Shown here one piece after another: positions 30,604-39,147 of a stretch of 41,224 nucleotides of DNA (positions within the stretch are counted from its first letter, which is position 1; every line of letters begins with the position of its first letter). Source of the stretch: an uncultured Bacilli bacterium. GTDB taxonomy: Bacteria; Bacillota_I; Bacilli_A; RF39; UBA660. The DNA is taken from assembly GCA_947628965.1 (NCBI GenBank), contig CANRBV010000001.1, positions 1-41,224 on the forward strand. The letters run 5' to 3'. The notes below the pieces were generated by a model that did not search any database, was not told the DNA's origin, and saw only the letters and a program-made list of their open reading frames with translations. A program made the translations under genes and the position numbers.

Positions 30604-31907
30604 AATGTATCCCCTCTTACTTCAAAATCTTTAAATTGATCCCAAGAAGCACAAGCAGGACTAAGAAGGATTACATCGCCTTCTTTACTCATTTCATAAG
30701 CTTTTTTAGTTGCTTCTTCTAGTGTATCAACAACTACAGAATCCACATGATTTTCTTCTGCAAAAGATCTTATTTTATCTTTAGTTTCTCCATAAGATAA
30801 AATGCGTTTTACATGGGTAAGATAGGGAGCAATTGAATCAAATGGAATATTACGGTCTAATCCGCCCATAATTAAAATGGTATCTTCCAAAAAAGATTTC
30901 AAAGCAATAATCGTTGATTCATTATTGGTTGCTTTTGAATCATTATAAAATTTCCTTCCGTTTAAAGTACGAACATATTCAATGCGATGTTCCACTCCTT
31001 TAAAAGCACTTAAAAACTTTTGAATTGCTTCGTTTGTTACTCCAAATGTTTTCGCAATAAAAATGGCAACCATACAATTTTCATAATTATGCATTCCCTT
31101 TATTTTAATATCATGAATATCGATTACTTCTTCATTCTTATAGATGATTTTATCGTTTTCTAAATAGATATCAGCAGGATGTTTAGAAGAAAAATAATAT
31201 TTTTGAGAAGAAATATCCTTAGTTAGCTCTAAAACGTCTTGATTTTCTTGATTTAACAAGGAAATATCATTATTTGTATGATGATTAAAAATATATTTTT
31301 TTACTTGTTTATAAGCTTCATAGGATCCATGAAAATCGGTATGCACTTCGCTTAGATTCGTAAGAACACTAATATTGGTTTTAAAATTTTTCATATCTAT
31401 TAATTGATGATCGGAGATTTCCATTACTAAAATTGCGTTTTCTTTTATCTCCTCCACAATACTTGCTAGAGGAATACCAATATTTCCTGCTAAATAAACG
31501 GGTCGATTTAGCGTTTTTAATAATTCATAGGTAATGGTAGTCGTTGTTGTTTTTCCATTAGATCCCGTTATTCCTACAATTAAAATATCTTTAGGCAAAT
31601 AAAAGAAACTTGCTTCTATTTCATTTATAACGGGAATGCCCAAGCTTTTGGCTTTTTCAATAGCAGGATGATCTTTTCTTATAGCAGGATTTTTAATTAA
31701 AACATCAAAACTTTCATTCACTAAATCTTCTTGATGTTCTTCTATCACAACTTTTATCCCTAAAACTTCTAATTCTTCTATAACATTTTCTTCTTGCTCT
31801 TTTATGTCACTAATGATAATTTCATTTTGATACTTATTTAATAGTTTTGCAATAGCAACCCCACTTCTAGCCATTCCAAGAACTAAAATTTTTTTATTTT
31901 TAAACAT
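30576..31907 (-). CDS. murD: UDP-N-acetylmuramoyl-L-alanine--D-glutamate ligase
   Basis: A cytoplasmic Mur ligase that adds D-Glu to UDP-MurNAc-L-Ala using ATP. The 443-residue length and motifs fit: N-terminal VLGMARSGVAIAKLL, the ATP loop GITGSNGKTTTT (about 112-123), EISDHQL, the HRIEYV signature, NDSKATN and the C-terminal LLSPACASWDQF. GGAGG precedes the ATG. It follows the S1-domain gene by 22 bp, the same operon. Confidence 0.96.
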   Translation of the reverse strand: MFKNKKILVLGMARSGVAIAKLLNKYQNEIIISDIKEQEENVIEELEVLGIKVVIEEHQEDLVNESFDVLIKNPAIRKDHPAIEKAKSLGIPVINEIEASFFYLPKDILIVGITGSNGKTTTTTITYELLKTLNRPVYLAGNIGIPLASIVEEIKENAILVMEISDHQLIDMKNFKTNISVLTNLSEVHTDFHGSYEAYKQVKKYIFNHHTNNDISLLNQENQDVLELTKDISSQKYYFSSKHPADIYLENDKIIYKNEEVIDIHDIKIKGMHNYENCMVAIFIAKTFGVTNEAIQKFLSAFKGVEHRIEYVRTLNGRKFYNDSKATNNESTIIALKSFLEDTILIMGGLDRNIPFDSIAPYLTHVKRILSYGETKDKIRSFAEENHVDSVVVDTLEEATKKAYEMSKEGDVILLSPACASWDQFKDFEVRGDTFKKLVNELK

Positions 31908-31929
31908 ATAATTAACCTCCTATAACTAT

Positions 31930-32292
31930 TTATGAATTTTCTTGTTCTTCTATTTCTTTTAATTTTTCTCTTATCCAAATAGGGAGTTTCATTTGTAGTT
32001 TTTTAAAACCATCTTTGGTATCCTTTATTTTTCCATAGTGAGGAATTAATTTATAATTAATGTTTTTAATAGATAACTTTAATTGCTTTTTTTCATTATC
32101 TACTTCTAAAATTTCACATAGTATATTTTCTCCAACACTTACATAATCTAAAATATTTTTTACGTAATGATTTGAGACCTCGGAAATATGAATTAGTCCA
32201 CTATACGTATTATCAATATTTACAAAAGCACCATATTCAGATACTCCACTTACCATTCCTTCTACTATATCTCCCACTTTATAAATATTCAT
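31930..32292 (-). CDS. S1 RNA-binding domain protein (YugI/CvfD-like)
   Basis: A 120-residue protein: an S1 OB-fold over residues 1-75 (VGDIVEGMVSGVSEYGAFVNID, SGLIHISEVS, LEVDNEKKQLKLSIK) and a charged C-terminal tail. This layout matches the general stress protein 13 / CvfD family of ribosome- or RNA-associated regulators. GAGGTG precedes the ATG. It is the first gene of the murD operon. Confidence 0.85.
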   Translation of the reverse strand: MNIYKVGDIVEGMVSGVSEYGAFVNIDNTYSGLIHISEVSNHYVKNILDYVSVGENILCEILEVDNEKKQLKLSIKNINYKLIPHYGKIKDTKDGFKKLQMKLPIWIREKLKEIEEQENS

Positions 32293-32366
32293 AAATACAC
32301 CTCATAAATATATTATAACACGTATTTTCTTCTTTTTATGCTATAATCATGTCTAGGTGATGCATA

Positions 32367-32600
32367 TTGCAAAATATAGAAGAAAAAATAAAAAATTTAA
32401 TAGAAGAAATCCGACCTTATCTTAATATGGACGGAGGAGATATTGAATTTGTTAAATACGAAGAAAAATTTGTTTATGTCAAATTAAAGGGGCATTGTAT
32501 AGAATGCATAGGACAAGATTTTACTTTAAAAAATTCTATACTTACTATGTTACAAAAAGAAATCCCTGAAATTGAAGGAATTATAAATGTAGAATTATAA
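32367..32600 (+). CDS. NifU C-terminal-type iron-sulfur scaffold
   Basis: A 77-residue Nfu domain: IRPYLNMDGGDIEFV, then the cluster-binding Cys44 and Cys47 in GHCIECIG. It carries a labile Fe-S cluster for delivery to apoproteins. The start is TTG with AGGTGA eight bases upstream and a TATAAT just before. It overlaps the end of the convergent YutH-like gene by 6 bp. In Bacillus the equivalent genes yutI and yutH also lie close together. Confidence 0.88.
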   Translation: MQNIEEKIKNLIEEIRPYLNMDGGDIEFVKYEEKFVYVKLKGHCIECIGQDFTLKNSILTMLQKEIPEIEGIINVEL

Positions 32601-33530
32601 TTCTTTTTTATTAAGTAACCATTCTACTCTTTCAATGGGTGCATATTTTGATAAAAGATAATACATATCGTGTAAAAAATCTTCATAATCATCTACTTTA
32701 TTTATTATAGGAATTAAAGCTTCTTCTTCCATCTCTCCTTCCATTACTTTTTCATAAATATCAAAATAAAAGGAAGGATACATTATTCGAGCATATAACA
32801 TTTGGTATCCATATATGCTTAATTTTCTTGCTTTTAAATAGGCATTTACTTCAATCCATAAATCTTCATAGGAATTAAAAAATAAGGATTTAAAATAGGA
32901 AGCAATATCTCTTATTTCAATGTCAACAACATAATAAATTGGATTAAAATAATTTAATGCAATATTGGGAAAGACAACTCTTTTTCTTTGTAAAGTAATT
33001 TTTTCACTTGATAGCTTTTCATATTTTTTTGTCGTACTATTTACATAGCTAATTGCATTTTCAGCTAATCCAACATAATAACTAAAACTATTTAGTATTA
33101 CTAATTTTTCTTTTCCTAATTGTCTTATTTGATATTCAAAATAATCAATTTTAGAACTCCACAGTTCTGCCCAACGATTACGATATAATATAGTTTTCGT
33201 ATTTTTTACAACTAATTGATCTGCAAATTTTATCATGTCAATTACATTATATTCGGTGTGATTATTTAAATCCATTTCTAATAAAACGTATTTTTTTCCA
33301 TTATAAAGGGTTATAAAGGAGTTTTCTTTATTAGGAATTAATTTTCCCGTTGGAAATCCTTTTTTTAGAAGTTCATCATTTAATAAAAGTAAATCATTAA
33401 ATTCTTCCTCACTACGCACATAAGGTACAAAAAGAAATTTTTTATTTTTAAAAATAAAATAACTAAAAGCATCATTTTCTATTATATCGATATCAAATAC
33501 ATTATAGTAATTTTTTAATAGTTCTTTCAT
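32595..33530 (-). CDS. YutH-like spore coat protein (CotS-type kinase fold)
   Basis: A 311-residue protein resembling YutH/CotS, spore-coat relatives of choline and aminoglycoside kinases. Conserved-looking blocks include LIPNKENSFITLYNGKKYVLLEM, WAELWSSKIDYFEYQIRQLG, SYYVGLAENAISYV and a C-terminal YEDFLHDMYYLLSKYAPIERVEWLL. Canonical kinase catalytic motifs (HGD, DFD) are missing, so it is probably a structural pseudokinase. A SigE-type promoter match lies directly upstream and gives a leader of only about seven bases. Confidence 0.68.
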   Translation of the reverse strand: MKELLKNYYNVFDIDIIENDAFSYFIFKNKKFLFVPYVRSEEEFNDLLLLNDELLKKGFPTGKLIPNKENSFITLYNGKKYVLLEMDLNNHTEYNVIDMIKFADQLVVKNTKTILYRNRWAELWSSKIDYFEYQIRQLGKEKLVILNSFSYYVGLAENAISYVNSTTKKYEKLSSEKITLQRKRVVFPNIALNYFNPIYYVVDIEIRDIASYFKSLFFNSYEDLWIEVNAYLKARKLSIYGYQMLYARIMYPSFYFDIYEKVMEGEMEEEALIPIINKVDDYEDFLHDMYYLLSKYAPIERVEWLLNKKEL

Positions 33531-33544
33531 AGTATCACTAGTAA

Positions 33545-33572
33545 ATTGTATTCGATTCCAATTTCAATATTC
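33545..33572 (-). promoter_or_regulatory. Candidate SigE promoter of the YutH-like gene
   Basis: On the minus strand GAATATT (33566-33572) fits the SigE -35 consensus and AATACAAT (33545-33552) fits the -10 CATACANT at all but the first base. The spacer is 13 bases. Confidence 0.5.
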
Positions 33573-33581
33573 TTAGAGAAC

Positions 33582-33621
33582 CAAAGTAAAACAAATAAAT
33601 TAAAATGCTTTTTGTTTTACC
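33582..33621. other. Inverted repeat in intergenic gap
   Basis: GTAAAACAAA and TTTGTTTTAC form a 10-bp stem with an A+T-rich loop in the 33531-33716 gap, upstream of the YutH-like gene. Function unknown. Confidence 0.35.
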
Positions 33622-33694
33622 TTGATGCAAATTATAGAACAGCAATCTTGTTCTTCAAGATAATTTTTTAGTTTTTTAAAACTTTTCTATAAGA

Positions 33695-33722
33695 TAAAAA
33701 AACTTAAGCATTTTGCTTAAGC
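33695..33722 (-). terminator. Terminator of the 335-residue gene
   Basis: CTTAAGCA-TTT-TGCTTAAG (33703-33721) followed on the minus strand by seven Ts. It overlaps the final codons of the gene. Confidence 0.75.
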
Positions 33723-34724
33723 TGCTTTTGTTAAATCTCTTTTTATGCTTTCTTGATTTTGGGAACTCATAATTTTTTGAGCATTATCAAATGTTTGTTT
33801 AGCAAGATCATTAATCTTTCGAGCTTCTTCAAGTTGTCTACCTATTTCATTCTTCATTTCTTCCATATTTTTAATATATTTGTCTGTAACCTCTCTTACT
33901 TGATTAATAAGTTGGTTAGCTGTTTCCATATATGATTGTGAAACAATAGAAGGCTTTTGCTCGATAGATTCTAAAGCACTTGGCGCTTCTTCTACAACTC
34001 CTGTGGTTTCTACGGCAGGAGTATCTTGCACTTTTTCATTTTCTGTACTTGGTTGTGGTTCAATATTTTGAGAATTTACATCTAAAGGAGTATTTACTTT
34101 TTCTACTCCAGGGAAATTTATAATATTATCCTTTACAGCTTTTTCGTTAGCAAGTTCTGTAGAGCCTTCCTTTGGTGTATCGATTGAAGGTGCATCAGCA
34201 GGAAAAACTGGAGATATTTCTGCAACAGGTACTGGTTCTGGTATAGTGCTTGGTGCAGCTTCAGGCATAGGTGCTTCTGAAGCTTGTATAGCTTCTGGTT
34301 CAGGAATTGGTTGTTCAAAAGGATTTGCTACACTTTGCTTTTCTTCTTCTGCTTTTAAAAAGCCTTGGTAATTTTCTTCTAACTTTTTATAATTTGCCTC
34401 TCTTAAAGCAAGTTCATGCATAAAATTTTCAGTAACTAAAATCTCTTCTGAAGGTTTTACATAGACAAATTCATCTTTTCTATCGTGAATATCATCTACT
34501 AAAACTTTTTTAGTTGCATCCCAAGCTTTATCCGTATCTGTATTTATAGGATTAGTAAAAAGTGATGCATTTTGAGGTTTATAACTTACCCCAACAATTT
34601 TATTTTCATTTTCCTTTTTATCAGTTTCGAAAACTATATAATCGGTACCATTTACAACATGATACATTGATACACAATTTTTCTCTTCTTGTCTTCCATC
34701 AGGGAACTTTACTATTACACCCAT
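33717..34724 (-). CDS. Hypothetical three-part protein with coiled-coil tail
   Basis: A 335-residue protein I do not recognise. Residues 1-85 form a beta-rich domain (GVIVKFPDGRQEE, YIVFETDKKENENKIVGVSY). Residues 90-130 are helical. Residues 135-265 are a Pro/Ala/Glu-rich disordered linker. Residues 265-330 look like a coiled coil (ETANQLINQVREVTDKYIKNMEEMKNEIGRQLEEARKIND). No membrane segment. It might be a scaffold that bridges a binding domain and an oligomer. CGAGGA precedes the ATG. Confidence 0.65.
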   Translation of the reverse strand: MGVIVKFPDGRQEEKNCVSMYHVVNGTDYIVFETDKKENENKIVGVSYKPQNASLFTNPINTDTDKAWDATKKVLVDDIHDRKDEFVYVKPSEEILVTENFMHELALREANYKKLEENYQGFLKAEEEKQSVANPFEQPIPEPEAIQASEAPMPEAAPSTIPEPVPVAEISPVFPADAPSIDTPKEGSTELANEKAVKDNIINFPGVEKVNTPLDVNSQNIEPQPSTENEKVQDTPAVETTGVVEEAPSALESIEQKPSIVSQSYMETANQLINQVREVTDKYIKNMEEMKNEIGRQLEEARKINDLAKQTFDNAQKIMSSQNQESIKRDLTKAA

Positions 34725-34771
34725 ATTTCATTCCTCGCTATTCTAATATTTATTATAGCAAATAAAAAATG

Positions 34772-35056
34772 TCATTTCAAGGGTTTTACCTTAGAAATAA
34801 CAAAATGTCTGCAACCGTATGCACAATAATCTTTTATATAGGACTCCAAATTTGCTATATCATTGTATGGTTTAAAGTTTTTATTACCTTTGTCATTAAA
34901 TCCTTTTAAACGCAACTTTCCATAAGCATAATCTCCCAAAATATAATCAAAGCTATCAAAATAGTCAGTGATACTATCTTCAAGTTGTTCTATATCAATA
35001 GCATCTTTCTCATTTTTAATAACTTCATATTCCATGTCATGTATTTTAATTTTCAT
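34772..35056 (-). CDS. YutD-family protein
   Basis: A 94-residue protein with YutD (DUF1027) features: EVIKNEKDAID at the N-terminus, FDYILGDYAYGKLRLKGF, LESYIKDYCAYGCRHFVISK. The family is conserved in Bacilli and its function is unknown. GAGGGA precedes the ATG. It follows the tail-anchored protein gene by 10 bp. Confidence 0.85.
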   Translation of the reverse strand: MKIKIHDMEYEVIKNEKDAIDIEQLEDSITDYFDSFDYILGDYAYGKLRLKGFNDKGNKNFKPYNDIANLESYIKDYCAYGCRHFVISKVKPLK

Positions 35057-35066
35057 TTTGATTCCC

Positions 35067-35885
35067 TCATAATTTTATAAAAATTAAAGTGATTAGCATT
35101 AAAGTTGTTGCGATAATACTTAATAATAATAGTAAATCAACGTATCCATTTCCAGAAGTAATTGTATTTCCATACTTTTTATAATAACGAATGGCTTCTT
35201 CTAAACGTCCCCTTTTATTTATATCGTTATCTTTTATACGAAAAAAATGATAAACTTTATTATTAATATTTAAAATATCTTCTTCTTTCATGTTCATTAC
35301 TTCAACAGCATTATATCCAGCTAGTTGATAAGCATCTGCACTTAAAGTCACATCTTTATATACGTTAAAAGTAAAATCATGAGCTATTTCATACAGTTTA
35401 CTACTCAAATAATGCAAAATAGTGTCATCGTTTGGAGTATATTTATTATATAAAAGAAATTTAGATGGAGTTGTATCATTTTTAGTATAAAGTAAACTTT
35501 TAAACTTTTCCATTTCTTCATCCGTTACTAGAACATGCTTTTTTCTTAGTACGAACATATCCACTAAATTTTCTTGAATCTTTAAAAATAATTCTTTGCC
35601 TATTTCGTCATTATCTTGGTTGGCATAAAAAGTTTGAACATCATTAAAAAAGCTTTCTAAAAATTCCTCACTACATCCAAATTTTTTTAAATTATCCTTA
35701 AATCCTCTTTCTCCATTTGTTCGATAAGGGTTTACAATATCTAATTCTCCATAAATTTGAATCAAAGTTCTTATTACCATTACGCAAAAAGAATTAAACT
35801 CTTCACGACTTGGATTATTTTTATAAGTTAAATAATCTCGAATACTATTTGTAAATGCTTCGTTTATAAATATATTACCTTCCAT
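35067..35885 (-). CDS. Hypothetical tail-anchored membrane protein
   Basis: A 272-residue protein I do not recognise. It has a mostly helical soluble domain (residues 1-245) and one C-terminal membrane segment (LLLLLSIIATTLMLITLIFI), so faces the cytoplasm. I choose the ATG at 35885 with GGTGAGG upstream, which removes an overlap with the YunB-like gene. It lies between the YunB-like and yutD-like genes and may share their sporulation-time transcript. Confidence 0.65.
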   Translation of the reverse strand: MEGNIFINEAFTNSIRDYLTYKNNPSREEFNSFCVMVIRTLIQIYGELDIVNPYRTNGERGFKDNLKKFGCSEEFLESFFNDVQTFYANQDNDEIGKELFLKIQENLVDMFVLRKKHVLVTDEEMEKFKSLLYTKNDTTPSKFLLYNKYTPNDDTILHYLSSKLYEIAHDFTFNVYKDVTLSADAYQLAGYNAVEVMNMKEEDILNINNKVYHFFRIKDNDINKRGRLEEAIRYYKKYGNTITSGNGYVDLLLLLSIIATTLMLITLIFIKL

Positions 35886-35919
35886 ATCCTCACCTACTGT
35901 ATAAAGTATATCATAAATT

Positions 35920-36660
35920 TTAAGAAATAGGAACATTTAATATATTACTTTTTGTTTCAATAGCTCCACCATAATATTCAGGAACAACTCCTTGAATAAT
36001 TTTAGATGCCACTAATATGCTGTATGAATGATTAATCCCTTTTTCTATAGAAGGAATAATAAATTTATTCGTTAAAGAACAATCAATAAAAATAGAAATT
36101 AATACATTGTTAATACCATAATCTTCTAATTTAATTCGTACACTGCTACTTACATAACCTATATACGTTATACTAACAGGTATTCGCGGACCTAAATTAT
36201 TTAAATATAAACTATCTGCAGCTACTCCAATGGGAATAGTTAATATAATACGATCCAATTCAGAAGAAATATCTTCATTATAGTAATTTAAAATATTTTT
36301 TCGAACGGTTATATCTTCAATACTTTTTTGCAAATATTCAGTAACTAAAGACAAGCCTTTATAAACCGTTTCCAGATCAAAATCGACACTGATAATTTCA
36401 TCTTTGGCATTTTTTGTAATTAAAATAGCATTTTCTAAATCAATTTTTGGATACATATCCTTTACTTTAAAATTGGTAATGATGGTTTCATTTAATTTAT
36501 CGATACTTGCTTCAGCAACATTTAAAAGTTTCGGTGTAATTTTTTGATTAAATTTAATAAAAAAATAAATATTTAAAAAAAGAACAACAAAAAGAGCCAA
36601 AAAAAGAATTCGGTTTTTTTTAAAAGTAGGAACTTTAAAAAAATGTTTTTTTGTCTTCAT
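35920..36660 (-). CDS. yunB: YunB-like sporulation protein
   Basis: A 246-residue protein with one N-terminal membrane segment (about 18-36) and an extracytoplasmic domain with YunB blocks: AEASIDKLNETI, IPIGVAADSLYLNNLGPRIPVSITYIG, RIKLEDYGINNVLISIFIDC and GVVPEYYGG. YunB is a SigE-controlled protein of Bacillus needed for efficient sporulation, with an unknown mechanism. A SigE-like promoter lies immediately upstream, leaving almost no leader. Confidence 0.82.
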   Translation of the reverse strand: MKTKKHFFKVPTFKKNRILFLALFVVLFLNIYFFIKFNQKITPKLLNVAEASIDKLNETIITNFKVKDMYPKIDLENAILITKNAKDEIISVDFDLETVYKGLSLVTEYLQKSIEDITVRKNILNYYNEDISSELDRIILTIPIGVAADSLYLNNLGPRIPVSITYIGYVSSSVRIKLEDYGINNVLISIFIDCSLTNKFIIPSIEKGINHSYSILVASKIIQGVVPEYYGGAIETKSNILNVPIS

Positions 36661-36665
36661 AGTAC

Positions 36666-36695
36666 ATTATATTACGTTTTTTCTTGATAATATTC
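36666..36695 (-). promoter_or_regulatory. Candidate SigE promoter of the YunB-like gene
   Basis: GAATATT (36689-36695) matches the SigE -35. AATATAAT (36666-36673) resembles the -10 and also contains a SigA-type TATAAT. The spacer is 15 bases. The ATG is five bases past the -10, so the message would be leaderless or nearly so. Confidence 0.4.
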
Positions 36696-36700
36696 TTAAC

Positions 36701-37570
36701 TTAAAACCAATTTAAATGAAAGAATTCATTTGCAAAGAATAGAATTCCAGCAATTATTGCAATTACAATGATAATTAATACAACTTTAATTAAAATTTTA
36801 TTTGTTTCCACATTTTCTTTTAGGTCATTAAAATCATCAAAATCACTTTTAGAAAAAGAAATTGAATTTGTATAAAAAGTTTTATCAATATCTTTTTTTG
36901 CTTCATTCGCCTTAGGAATCTCTTTTTCGGCTTCCTTTTTATTAATTTCTTCTTTTATACCATCTAAAACAACAGTATTTTCACTTCCTTTTAAATCTGT
37001 GAGAATATCTAAAGGATTCATTTCTCTAGTTAATTCTTGTTCTGTTATCGTATTTATTAAGTTTACTAAATCTTCTTTATTACTTGTTACTTTAGATTCG
37101 CTTTCTTCTTCTTTTTCATCCAATTTTAATCCTTTTAAAATATCATATTGTGTATCGCGAACTTTTTTTAATCGTTCTTTTTCATAATTCACATTTTTTT
37201 CTTTTTTGGCTTTTGCTATTATCGCATTAATATTATATTCTTTCGTTTCTTCTTTTTCTTCTTCAACTACTTCATTTTCAGGTTCTTCTTTTTTAATCAT
37301 TATGCGCGATCTACGAGGTTCCTCTCGATAATTTTTTTCTAAAAGTTCCTTTATTTTTTCTATATCAATATTCTTATTATTGTCGCCGATAACATGGGCA
37401 TTACTAGTAAGATTAATATTTTCATATTCCTCATGATTAATTTCTTGATACAAATCTTCATTTTTTTTAGCTCTTGATTCAAAAGAAGATGGTTTATAAA
37501 AACGTTCGTTTTTATCTTCACTTTCTACATCATTTCTATAATTATTATATTTATCCATTCTAGAACTCAT
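36701..37570 (-). CDS. Hypothetical acidic tail-anchored protein
   Basis: A 289-residue, highly charged protein I do not recognise. Long Glu/Lys-rich, probably helical or disordered stretches (residues 1-245) are followed by one C-terminal membrane segment (about 260-283: KILIKVVLIIIVIAIIAGILFF). The bulk should be cytoplasmic. I choose the ATG at 37570, with TAGGTG nine bases upstream. Its downstream space carries the YunB promoter. Confidence 0.65.
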   Translation of the reverse strand: MSSRMDKYNNYRNDVESEDKNERFYKPSSFESRAKKNEDLYQEINHEEYENINLTSNAHVIGDNNKNIDIEKIKELLEKNYREEPRRSRIMIKKEEPENEVVEEEKEETKEYNINAIIAKAKKEKNVNYEKERLKKVRDTQYDILKGLKLDEKEEESESKVTSNKEDLVNLINTITEQELTREMNPLDILTDLKGSENTVVLDGIKEEINKKEAEKEIPKANEAKKDIDKTFYTNSISFSKSDFDDFNDLKENVETNKILIKVVLIIIVIAIIAGILFFANEFFHLNWF

Positions 37571-37684
37571 GATACTCAACACCTACTATCATTAACATCA
37601 TATCATAAAATTGACATTTTTAAAATACTATAGTTGATTTTTAAAAAAACCATTCGTATAATAAATATTATAGGAGATGAAAAT

Positions 37685-37942
37685 GTGAAAAAAATATGTG
37701 TTAACCAAGAAAAATGTATTGGGTGTGGTGCATGTGTAGCTATCGATCCTGAACATTTTGAATTTAATGATGAAGGAAAATCAAGTGTTATTTCTAATGA
37801 AAATGTTGAAAATGAAAATGTGTTAAACGCAATAGAATCTTGCCCGACGGGTGCAATTTCTCTTAGTGAGGAAAATAAGGAAGAAACACAAGAATGCAAC
37901 TGTTGTCAAGAATGTGATGAATGTAAAAAAGAAGATGAATAG
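37685..37942 (+). CDS. Single-cluster 4Fe-4S ferredoxin with Cys-rich tail
   Basis: An 85-residue electron carrier. Cys11, Cys14, Cys17 (CIGCGAC) and Cys53 (ESCPTGAI) form one [4Fe-4S] site, as in monocluster ferredoxins. An extra C-terminal tail, ECNCCQECDEC, adds five Cys residues (71, 73, 74, 77, 80), and Cys5 is a further one, ten in all. The start is GTG 37685 with GGAGA upstream, not the upstream in-frame ATG. Its terminator is interrupted by the IS3 element. Confidence 0.85.
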   Translation: MKKICVNQEKCIGCGACVAIDPEHFEFNDEGKSSVISNENVENENVLNAIESCPTGAISLSEENKEETQECNCCQECDECKKEDE

Positions 37943-37944
37943 AA

Positions 37945-37967
37945 CTAAAAAACCATGCTATCAAAAA
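37945..37967. terminator. Left half of a split bidirectional terminator
   Basis: AAAAAACCATGCTAT here pairs with ATAGTATGGTTTTT at 39240-39255 on the other side of the IS3 element. Joined, they make a nine-base-pair stem with a short A-rich loop between the convergent ferredoxin and RluB-type genes. Confidence 0.7.
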
Positions 37968-38027
37968 TGAACTGCACCCTTTAGAGTAGACATCAATAAA
38001 AAAACTAGTATATTAAAAAGAGAAAAG

Positions 38028-38819
38028 TTATTTTTCTCTTTTTGTGTAAGTTTTTCTCTTTTTCTTAACTTTTGACTTTAATCTTGTTGTGTTATAAAAT
38101 AATATCCATTCTTCTACAAGTTGAATATATTCTTGTAAAGATGTAATATTATTGTTGTACAAAGTTTCCTTTTTTAGAAGAGCATGCCAGCTTTCTATTG
38201 GAGAATCATCTATTGGAGTACCTTTTCTGCTCATAGAAATTTGTACTCCATTTGATTCACATATAGCTTTGTACTCATAAGATGTATATTGGAATCCTTG
38301 ATCACTATGAATGATAAGTCCATGTACATCTTTTTCTTTTGCTATTGCTTCATTAAGTGTATCCATCACAAGTTTATTATCATTATGCTTTGATATTTTA
38401 TAAGCAACTACATGTCTATCATATAAATCAATTATTGTTGATAAATATGCTCTTGAACCCTTAAATATTAAATAGGTTACATCTGTATCCCATACTTTAT
38501 TAGGTTTATCAGTAGTAAAGTTTCTGTTTAATAAATTGGGTTTGACATTATCTTCTATTCGTTCATTCTTATTTTTCTTCTTTGATTTTCTTATATATTC
38601 TGCCATTAAATTATATTTTTTCATTATTCTTAATACCTTCTTTCCATTCATAACTACACCATATTTTTGGAGTAGACCTTCAACTATCCTTCGATAACCA
38701 TATGTACCTTTAGAATCATCAAATATTTCTTTAATAATTAAATAATCATAATAATCAGGATCTTCCTTATTTCTATACTTATAATAAGTTTTAGGACTTA
38801 TATTAAGTACGGCACACAT
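38028..38819 (-). CDS. IS3-family transposase OrfB (catalytic part)
   Basis: A 263-residue rve integrase core: an HTH_21-like helical part with YGYRRI, catalytic Asp in VWDTDVTYL, Asp in IIHSDQGFQY and Glu in SPIESWHALLKKE. The end after FYNTTRLKSK is unusually basic (KKKRKTYTKREK) in place of the common LSPVEYR. The frame before 38819 is open back to about 38860 (VTFINLYRENYKLYN). The part that should precede it (DLTKEDWKERYEILKKYQAFLKAQRERK in pieces) is in another phase, ending at TAA 38861-38863. Confidence 0.85.
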   Translation of the reverse strand: MCAVLNISPKTYYKYRNKEDPDYYDYLIIKEIFDDSKGTYGYRRIVEGLLQKYGVVMNGKKVLRIMKKYNLMAEYIRKSKKKNKNERIEDNVKPNLLNRNFTTDKPNKVWDTDVTYLIFKGSRAYLSTIIDLYDRHVVAYKISKHNDNKLVMDTLNEAIAKEKDVHGLIIHSDQGFQYTSYEYKAICESNGVQISMSRKGTPIDDSPIESWHALLKKETLYNNNITSLQEYIQLVEEWILFYNTTRLKSKVKKKRKTYTKREK

Positions 38820-38860
38820 GTTATATAACTTATAATTTTCTCTGTAAAGATTAATAAAAG

Positions 38861-38867
38861 TTACTTT
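38861..38867 (-). other. Frame break inside OrfB
   Basis: On the minus strand A-AAG-TAA: the N-terminal OrfB phase stops here (…RERK stop), and the -1 phase continues VTFINLYREN into the catalytic part. It could be a one-base deletion or a second -1 frameshift site of the A-AAG type. Confidence 0.5.
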
Positions 38868-38940
38868 CTCTCTCGTTGTGCCTTGAGGAAGGCCTGGTAT
38901 TTTTTTAATATTTCATATCTTTCTTTCCAATCTTCTTTAG

Positions 38941-39147
38941 TTAAATCCTTTGTTTTTGACGGCCACGTCTATTACCAGTTACTTGTTCAAAATGATCTAC
39001 TTTTGTTTTCCAAGTTTTGATTGTACTAACTGGTATACCATATTCTTTAGCTAATTGGTAGCCTGATTCTCCTTTAATATATCGATTTAAAATTTCATTT
39101 TTTTCTTGCTCAGTGTAGTGAAGAAATTTTTGACCCTTTGAAGCCAC
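38941..39147 (-). CDS. IS3-family transposase OrfA
   Basis: A 68-residue helix-turn-helix protein (YTEQEKNEILNRYIKGESGYQLAKEYGIPVSTIKTWKTK) that binds the IS ends. I choose the GTG start at 39147, nine bases after GGAGG, rather than the longer frame from 39183. CAAAAAC near its end is a plausible slippery site for the -1 shift into OrfB, usual for this family. Confidence 0.82.
   Translation of the reverse strand: MASKGQKFLHYTEQEKNEILNRYIKGESGYQLAKEYGIPVSTIKTWKTKVDHFEQVTGNRRGRQKQRI

Noticed and set aside
34133-34318. Leu/Gln-rich frame within the Pro-rich linker coding region
   Set aside because: A frame-shifted reading of a low-complexity repeat on the same strand; no separate start signal.
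37603-37899. Minus-strand frame opposite the ferredoxin gene
   Set aside because: It is a shadow of the Cys motif coding region.
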